A stretch of 64,000 nucleotides of DNA from Populus alba. Taxonomy: Eukaryota > Streptophyta > Magnoliopsida > Malpighiales > Salicaceae. Positions 57,199 to 64,000 of this stretch are shown piece after piece. Below the pieces are notes generated by a model that was not told the DNA's origin, ran no database searches, and saw only the letters and a program-made list of their open reading frames with translations. The translations under genes and the position numbers were made by a program. Each line of letters begins with the position of its first letter. Position 1 is the stretch's first letter. Where the stretch lies: the NCBI RefSeq assembly GCF_005239225.2, contig NC_133300.1:14413875-14477874 (forward strand), in the 5' to 3' direction.

Positions 57199-58230
57199 TT
57201 AGCTATAGGAACGATAAGTGTCTTGACAACCACCTTCAGTGAAACTGTTCTTCTTAGTCGGGTTAGCAATCTTACCTAACCCAATGGCTTGTTTAATCCT
57301 CTCAGCTATAATAACCAGGTCAGTGAAATGTTGTGCAGAGCTTCTAACCAAGTATTCAAAGTACGGAGCTTTAAATGTATTGGAAAATAAACTGATCATC
57401 TCTTTTTCCAACATGGGAGGATTAACTTGTGCAGCTACCTCACTCCATCTTCGGGCATATTCTCTTATGGACTCCTTGTTGTTCTTCTCCATAGCTTGCA
57501 AGCTTAACCGATCAGGGCCCACGTCTATATTGAACTTATATTGCCTCATGAAGGCATCAACTAAGTCCTTCCATTTTTTAACCTTGGTATTGTCCAACCG
57601 CATATACCAAGTGAGGGCAGCGTCACTCAAACTGTCTTGGAAGAAATGAATCAGCAATTTTTCATCACCAACCACCTCAGCCATTTTGTTGCAGTATGCT
57701 TTGAGATGAGTTATAGGGCATTGAGTTCCCGTATATTTGACAAATTCTGGCACTCTAAACTTTTTGGGAATGACAACGTTGGGCACCAAACACATATTGA
57801 CCACTTTCACCAGGTCACATAAATGGTTTCCCTCAACTGCCCTTATCCTCTTTTCTAGGGTAGTCCATTTTTCTAAACCCTCTTCTCTCACCATCTTGCC
57901 TTTTTGAGATTCTTTCTCTATAGAATCAATGGTAGACGAAATTATTGAGGGGTATGCTGGCTGGAAATGCATAGCTTGTTGAAATTTAGATGACACCCTA
58001 TTTGCCCCCAGATTCTGTGGATCAAAATGAGTTACATGTATATCTTCAGGCTGAGCTATAAGTGTTGCTTTTCCGGATTTATCTCTCAAGGCCTGCTCGA
58101 GTAGACTAGTAAGCCTTGCGACTTCTTCCTTAAGATTGTCCACCTCTTTTTGATATTGGGCTTCCAACTGGGCTCTTTCTTCGTTTTCCATTTCTCTTTT
58201 CCTCGAACGAGTATTATAAATGAGTTTCAA
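57199..58230 (-). CDS. Retrotransposon gag polyprotein fragment
   Basis: 343 residues. N-terminal coiled coil (about 11-50: KREMENEERAQLEAQY, then VARLTSLLEQAL); a linker with KREE-type charge; then a retrotransposon-gag core at about 159-300 (FRVPEFVKYTGTQCP, LIHFFQDSLSDAALTWYM, W.DLVDAFMRQYKFN, REYARRWSEVAAQV). It forms the capsid of the virus-like particle. It ends at residue 343 without a zinc knuckle or protease, consistent with the internal deletion. The first ATG lies about 540 bp after the primer-binding site. It could supply Gag but cannot support replication without pol from other copies. Confidence 0.88.
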   Translation of the reverse strand: MKLIYNTRSRKREMENEERAQLEAQYQKEVDNLKEEVARLTSLLEQALRDKSGKATLIAQPEDIHVTHFDPQNLGANRVSSKFQQAMHFQPAYPSIISSTIDSIEKESQKGKMVREEGLEKWTTLEKRIRAVEGNHLCDLVKVVNMCLVPNVVIPKKFRVPEFVKYTGTQCPITHLKAYCNKMAEVVGDEKLLIHFFQDSLSDAALTWYMRLDNTKVKKWKDLVDAFMRQYKFNIDVGPDRLSLQAMEKNNKESIREYARRWSEVAAQVNPPMLEKEMISLFSNTFKAPYFEYLVRSSAQHFTDLVIIAERIKQAIGLGKIANPTKKNSFTEGGCQDTYRSYS

Positions 58231-58771
58231 TGGGGGACCTATATTTCAACCTGCTAAATATAAATCATGCAATTATGCAAAAATGCTAAAGCAATAAAAA
58301 AAATAAAAAAAAATACGTATGAAATGCGAACTTGCCCTTCACAGGGTGAAAACCTAATTGGAAGATCCTAATTACTGAGTGCATCAAGGGGTTGGTCATT
58401 ATCTAGTTTCAAAGGGTCTCTCGCATGCTCAGTGATCGTCCATGAAAGGTCAATATGAGGCTTACAAGTAGTGTGAAGATAGAGGTCCTGAGTAATATCA
58501 GTTTGGCATATCAACCACTTCCAAGTAAACAATCAAGCGAGAGTTGGATGGTTTCACGAGTCTTACCCAGGCTAAAGCCATTGGGGTACCGTTACTTTCC
58601 CACTTATCCTAGGTTGCAAAGTGTGTGCTCTCAAAGTGATGCATGGCAACATAAACAAGGATGCATGCTAAAGCAGTAAATGCAGGAAAAATAAACAAAT
58701 AAACACAACAAAAAACAAATAAATAATAAAAAATAGCAATAATAAGACAAAAGACAAAGCTTAATCCTAAG

Positions 58772-58789
58772 TCCCCAGTGGAGTTGCCA
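58772..58789 (-). other. Primer-binding site of the Tat/Ogre-like element
   Basis: On the minus strand TGGCAACTCCACTGGGGA starts 3 bp after the 5' LTR. It resembles the TGGCGACTCC.CTGGGGA sites I associate with Tat/Ogre elements. The tRNA identity was not checked. Confidence 0.65.
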
Positions 58790-59554
58790 TTCTGTCGCAC
58801 CCGACATCGCGGCGGCCCTAAAAAATAATTCTCTTGAATTAATTATGGAAAAAGAACAGATTCTGGCATCCGGTTCTTTTAGGAAAAAAATGTCTTGTTT
58901 GAGGAGTCGCCACCTAGTATTATGGTCACTAGGAACCCTAACTGGTCAACAGAGATTCTATGACTCGGGATTGGTTACGTAAAAGGGAAGATATTATCAC
59001 TCCTTAAACGTTCTGCCTAAGGCAGACTGCATTGTTGGTTTTGTCTTAAATTGCTAAATATTTATTAATTTATGCTGTGATGATTTGTTTACAATATTCC
59101 TGACTCTGGCGCCAGTGAATATTCGAGCTCGAATAATTCCAACTCTGGCGTTGGTAAAAATTCATAGCTACGACAAAAATTAGATCAATATATTTTTTTA
59201 TTCCCTACTCTAGCGCCAGTGAATAAATAAATAAAAATAAATTTATTTTTTACGCATGCACACTTTTTTTTATCTTTCTAGCTAAACAAAATAAAAATAC
59301 AACGAATAAAAATAATATAAATTTAAACTGGTATTTTTATTCCTGACTCTGGCGTCAGTGAATAAACCAATAAATTTACATTATTTTTATTCATGCATAC
59401 ATATTTTTTATTTTTTTATTTTTCTGCTTTTTATTTTTTTATTTTTTTTATTTTTTGGGGCTGGGCTGGGCCGATCCCAGCCCATCATATATTTTATTTT
59501 TGGGTTGGGCCCAGCTCAGCCCATAGGGGGCTGGGCTGGACCCAGCTGGGCAAA

Positions 59555-59617
59555 GCACGCGTGAACTTGTTCACGCGTGCATGGGCACAGTGCGAAGGTA
59601 ATTAATTACCTTCGCAC
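59555..59617. other. Two adjacent perfect palindromes in the 5' LTR
   Basis: The first has 12-bp arms GCACGCGTGAAC and GTTCACGCGTGC around TT (59555-59580). The second is a continuous 28-bp palindrome with half-site GTGCGAAGGTAATT (59590-59617). They should form strong hairpins in RNA or cruciforms in DNA. The 3' LTR remnant does not include this region. Confidence 0.95.
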
Positions 59618-60599
59618 AGTGCTAAATGCGCTGAAGATTCAAAAAGAATGAAAAGGAAAAGAAAGCTTACCGTGCTGCAGATTGCTCTTCTGGAGCGTTA
59701 GCGTTTTTTTTGGGCGAAGATCAGTGAAGGCGTTCCTCGCTGGAAAACTGGAATTCCTTCTACCCTTTGCTTTCCTGCCCTCTGCTTCTTCTTCTCTCGG
59801 TCGTTCGTCTCCCCTCTACTTCTGGTTGTCCGTTCGTTCTCCCCTGTGTTTTTTCGTTCTCTCTGTTCTGCGTGCGTTCTGTTCTTTGCTGCAAGTTACT
59901 CCGCCGGAGTGTTAACGTTTTGGTCTCAAATCAGTGGTGGCGCCCGTTGATATGAAACCGAAAACCCTCCTTCTACCTCTGCTTTCCTGCCCTCTGCTTC
60001 TTCTTTGCTCCTCTGTAAAATTCTCCCGTGCTCTGTTTTTCAAAATCCCTCTATTCTCCTTTGGTTTGTTTCGGTTTCAGTTGTTTTGAAGCCGGTACTG
60101 GTAAGGGGAAACGTTCACTTCTGGTATGGGATTAACAAAAAAACTTAGGAGTCCCTCTGGTCTATTTGGGTCGATCTCGTTTCAGGTTTTTGTTCGTCCC
60201 TCTCTCTCTCTCTAACTCTCCAACCCCAGCCCCTTGCTCTCGGTGTTGCTCGGTTTATATAAGCTTCTACGGGTGGTAACGGGCGGTAGGCTGAGGGTAG
60301 ATAGACCACCATTAAGGCAGCCATAACTGAAGCCAACGGACGGCCATTACTGCTGCAACGTTCTGCCTCCTTTACTGCGGCAACGGCTACTGGCTTAAAG
60401 GAAGAAGAAGAACAGCTGACAACGTCTTCAAAACGACGCCGTTTGGGAGATAAAAACGGCCATTTTACGTTTTAGCCCATGCAGTTTTAAAATTCTTATA
60501 CTTTAGCCCCTGGTCTAAACTGTAATTGGCCCCCTGCATTTGAGCGCCTTTTCCAATGTGATCCTTGGATTTTAATTACGCAATTTGAGCCCCAAACGT

Positions 60600-61060
60600 T
60601 AATATTTCTTCAATTAAGTCCCTGATTTCATTAATTTAATTAAATCCAAGTCCAATTAAGTCTAAAACTTACCAATTCTCCAATTAAGCCCCTAATTGGA
60701 TTAATTAAATTAATTCCAAGCTTAATTAAGTCTCAAAACTTATCAATTCTCCAATTAAATCCTCGATTGGATGAATTAAATTAATTTCAAGCTTAATTAA
60801 ATCTCAAAACTTATCAATTCTCCAATTAAACCCTTAATTGGATTAATTAAATTAATTCCAAGCTTAATTAAATTAATTCCAAGCTTAATTAAGTCTAAAA
60901 ACTTATCAATTCTCCAATTAAATCCTCGATTGGATGAATTAAATTAATTTCAAGCTTAATTAAATCTCAAAACTTATCAATTCTCCAATTAAACCCTTAA
61001 TTGGATTAATTAAATTAATTCCAAGCTTAATTAAATTAATTTCAAAGTTTAATTAAACCC
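60600..61060. repeat. Nested tandem repeat in the outer LTR
   Basis: Units of about 80 bp built on aaaacttatcaattctccaattaaa, with a higher-order period of 163 bp (cctcgattgg at 60761 and 60924). Text such as ttaattaaattaattccaag is repeated several times. Confidence 0.9.
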
Positions 61061-61239
61061 CAAAACTTTCAATCATTTTGCCATTAACCCAAATTTTAAT
61101 TCATCTTTCATTTATTTCATTTTACTTATTTTTTCATCATTATTATTTTTTCATCATCATTTTTTTTTATCATTTTCAGTAAATAAAATAATAATAATAA
61201 TTAGAATAAAATGGTCAAAAATTGGGTTATAACACACGT

Positions 61240-61540
61240 AATCTTTATAGATTAGATCTCTATTTAATTGTATAAAATTTTCATTTAATTGTATAATATC
61301 TTTATCTCAATACTCAGAACCTTTAATTACTATAAGCTCAACTATATCAATAGTTTGAATCATTCTTTGCATATTACTGATAAATTTCATTTTCTCTATA
61401 TATCTTTTTTTTACAACTCCTAGCCAAAAAAAAAAAAAAGAGTTTGTGTTGTCAAGGAAAAATTCTCTATATAATCTTTACTAGAATTTTGAATTTTTTG
61501 TTGTGTAGATAAATGACATCAAACTTACTTTTAGACTTCA

Positions 61541-61606
<66 letters not shown>

Positions 61607-63115
61607 TGTGTGTGTGTGTTGAAAAATAAAAGAATTTGGTCGCATGATGATAACCTAAGTTAAGTCAGGTTAACTTGGCTAACCTATTATCCATTATAAA
61701 ATAGTAGGATAATTTTATAGAAAAAAAAAAAGAAAAAAAAAAACTCAAAACTCAATAACCTAATGTCAAAAGATGAAACTAGAAAAATAAAATTCAAAAG
61801 TAGAAACATCAAAGGAAAAACATGAGTCAGCTCGGGCTCACCCAACTACTCGTTACCCTCGATATGAGATAGAAATAAAAAATAGTTTTTTTTTAAGACT
61901 TAAAAAAATATCGAAGTTAAATCAATAAATAAAAAGTTAAGAAAACAATTAAGTCCACCCGGGTTAACTTGACTAGCTCGTGACTCGAATCAACCTCATA
62001 TAAAGGAAAGTGGAAAAAATCACTAAGATCATGGACCAACAATCTAATGTTAAAGAATTAAATTGAAACAAAAAATCATTTAAAAAAAATGTGTGAAAAC
62101 AATTGAGTTAGTTGAAGTTCGCTTAGCTAACTCGCAACCTACAATGTGATCTGTATAAAAAAAATTATTTAAAATAAAAAGGACCTAGAAAAAAGACCAA
62201 AGTAAAATAAAAGGAATATTGAAAAACTTAAAGTCAAACCGAGTTAACTTGACAAACCTGTGACTCAGGATAATCCCATTAAAAAATGAAAAAAATCACA
62301 AAACTTAAGGCCCAATAATGTAATTTCAAATGATGAAATAAAAAATAAAATTTGAAAAACCATAAAAAAAATCAAAGACTCGTGATATGAGATCGAAATA
62401 AACCCACATAAAAGAATGTGGAAAAAATCATGAAGCTCAAAATCCAATGGCTTAATATCAAATAATGAAATAAAAAAAAAAACTTGAATGAACCTGGTTC
62501 ACCCAACAAATCTATGATCTAGGATAAGACAAAAAAAGAAAAGTGAAAAAAATCATGAAACTCAAGGCCTAATAACCTAAAGTTAAATGATAAAATTGAA
62601 AAAATAATCAATTTTAAAAAAAGAGAATAGAGAAACAAAATTAAATTTGGGCTAATCCGCGAAACTAGTGACTTGTGTCATGAGATCAAGATTAAAACAT
62701 AGAAGACAAACTCTAAAAAAATACTAAGCAAAATTACTAATAATAAAAAAATTAGATAAACAAAACAAATAGTAATAAAGAAAATGAAAACCAAATTTGA
62801 CATAAAAATTAAATGAAAAAAATAACGAGGGACTAGATTGAAAATTAAAATAAAATAAGAAAATGATGAAAAAAACAATCCAAGAATGAAGACCAAATTT
62901 GGATATAAAAATAAAATAAAATAAAATGATGAGGGATAAAATTAAAAAAAAATAGTAATTAAAAGAATGAGAACCAAACTGATTAAAAAATTAAATAAAA
63001 TAAAATATTTATGGATAAAATTGAAAAAAATAAAACTAAAAAAAACATTAATAAAAAAATAAATAGAAATAAAAAAAATAATAACTAAAATTAATAGAAA
63101 TACAACCTGATATGA
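61240..63115 (+). repeat. AT-rich dispersed repeat (block U), copy 4, right part
   Basis: Continuation of the copy split by the Tat element. Includes a (CT)n(TA)n(TG)n microsatellite (61545-61619), then gacctaagttaagtcaggttaac-type text, acccacataaaagaatgtgg, ttcacccaacaaatc and aatacaacctg at about 63100, where similarity stops. No conserved protein. Confidence 0.7.
61545..61619. repeat. Compound (TC)n(TA)n(TG)n microsatellite
   Basis: TC to 61570, TA to about 61602, then gtctgtgtgtgtgtg. Confidence 0.95.
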
Positions 63116-63561
63116 GAATAAATATTGTTGATGGTTTAGGAATAAGTCTTGATAAATGGAAGTGATGATGTAGAAATAGCTTTATTGATGATACGAGAAT
63201 AAATATTGTTGATGGTTTCAAATAGAAGTATATATTGCTATTACTTCTATTATTCTAAAAACAAATTCTAAATATTGAAACTTTAACACGGAATTTTTTT
63301 TTAAAGATATAAAAAAATAATTTAAAATAAAAAAAAAATTATTATTTTTTCAAAAAAAACCTCTTAAAGCTGTGCACATGCTTGAAGCGCAGATTGAAGA
63401 CGTCTTTTGGACATGTACCTCATGCGCCCAATAACATATTTAAAAGGTTTTCAACTCAATTGATATGATCTTTATGTGCATTATATGCATAAAAGATGAT
63501 TTATTAAGGCTAATACGGGATATGGAATATTTTATTAGTTTTTTAGTTATTTTCATTGTAA

Positions 63562-63596
<35 letters not shown>

Positions 63597-64000
63597 GGGA
63601 TTAAGAATGACAAATATACTAATAGTATCATAATTTATTTTCATATAAAAAGTCATAAGGAACCGATTTGGTCATTAATGAAGCTAGCTCTAAGTTAACC
63701 ATTTCTTGTGTGCATAGAAATATAAACAAGCCAGCAAATAAAAGGCCAATCGCTATGAGGAAACCGGGTGGCTATTTTAACTTATAGGTGTCATATCTCT
63801 TGCATGCTATTTGCTTATAATTTGTAGTTTTATATTTTGTTTGGTATTGTAAGTATTAGGTTTCGGATCTTAAACCAATGATAGGTTTTTCTAATTTTTT
63901 TATTTATTTTTATTAAATTATTTTTTTCTATTTTATTTTGTTTGTGCCACTAAAAAATTTTGCGTGTATACTATTTCCAATTGATGTTAATTTTAATGGA
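63116..64000. other. AT-rich DNA, (ATT)n microsatellite at 63560-63596
   Basis: Two short direct repeats at 63110-63140 and 63188-63220 (gagaataaatattgttgatgg). A run of TTA trinucleotides at 63560-63596. No gene was recognised to the window end. Confidence 0.6.

Larger units (their letters stand above)
56000..61234 (-). mobile_element. Young, internally deleted Tat/Ogre-like Ty3/gypsy LTR retroelement
   Basis: Target duplication CACGT (55995-55999 and 61235-61239). Both outer edges obey TG...CA (tgtcgcaccc at 56000, ttataaca at 61234). The empty site in the sister repeat is near 31095. The element reads on the minus strand: 5' LTR 58793-61234, primer-binding site at 58772-58789, gag 57199-58230, then a short remnant and only the inner 579 bp of the 3' LTR (56000-56578). 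Protease, reverse transcriptase, RNase H and integrase are absent, and the missing part of the 3' LTR shows one deletion spanning from the internal region into the LTR. The two LTR copies differ at only a handful of sites, so the insertion is recent. Confidence 0.9.
58793..61234 (-). repeat. 5' LTR, full length (2442 bp)
   Basis: Contains, from the inner edge outward: actctggcg repeats (59100-59360), a GC-rich ggctgggctgg segment (59456-59550), two perfect palindromes (59555-59580 and 59590-59617), a TATA-like box near 60255-60262 (tttatata on the plus strand, serving the minus strand) and tandem arrays of caattaaaccc text (60600-61060). Confidence 0.85.

Noticed and set aside
57239..57649. 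136-codon plus-strand frame
   Set aside because: It is antisense to the gag frame at 57199-58230, which has recognisable domains.
59682..59955. Two plus-strand frames with Ser/Leu/Cys-rich composition
   Set aside because: They lie in the LTR on the strand opposite to the element and show only CT-rich low complexity.
1..64000. tRNA and rRNA genes
   Set aside because: I saw no recognisable rRNA segment and no tRNA-like cloverleaf text such as GGTTCGAATCC with matching arms; a tRNAscan run would be decisive.

Overview
This is nuclear DNA from a flowering plant. It is AT-rich and transposon-dense, and it carries a malectin-type receptor-like kinase (CrRLK1L family), divergent RALF-type secreted peptides, CACTA transposons with plant-specific domains, and Ty3/gypsy LTR retroelements. 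The style of the repeats and the RALF peptides suggests a woody eudicot such as Populus/Salicaceae. That taxonomic guess is from recognition only and was not tested.

Layout. 1-6450 is the 5' two-thirds of a CACTA element on the minus strand, with a broken transposase; it runs off the left edge. 6451-11936 is a segmental copy (copy A) of a repeat tail, a fossil CACTA fragment, a gypsy LTR/gag wreck and a truncated RALF gene (RALF-1). 11937-18950 is mostly AT-rich intergenic DNA holding a 0.5-kb inverted repeat, a hAT-like element (15788-16570) and RALF-2, a decayed RALF. 18950-32560 is the receptor locus: one intact single-exon FERONIA-like CrRLK1L gene (20720-23422), surrounded by several partial copies of its own flanks and by a dispersed AT-rich repeat. 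32560-38772 is copy B of the segment, ending in RALF-3. 38950-44746 holds an old LTR with a 200-bp tandem array. 44750-53789 is a complete CACTA element in the opposite orientation, with a 3-bp target duplication, a broken TnpD transposase and an apparently intact six-exon TnpA-like gene. 53974-54309 is RALF-4, the best preserved peptide gene. 55020-63110 is another copy of the flank and AT-rich repeats, split by a young, internally deleted Tat/Ogre-like LTR element (56000-61234, target duplication CACGT).

The main biological signal is that RALF-type peptide genes (four copies in different states of decay) and a CrRLK1L receptor kinase sit within about 42 kb of each other. RALFs are the known ligands of CrRLK1L receptors, so this is a candidate ligand-receptor neighbourhood shaped by segmental duplication and transposon insertion. 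No functional pairing can be shown from sequence alone. Everything else outside the receptor and RALF-3/RALF-4 looks like transposon or repeat sequence.
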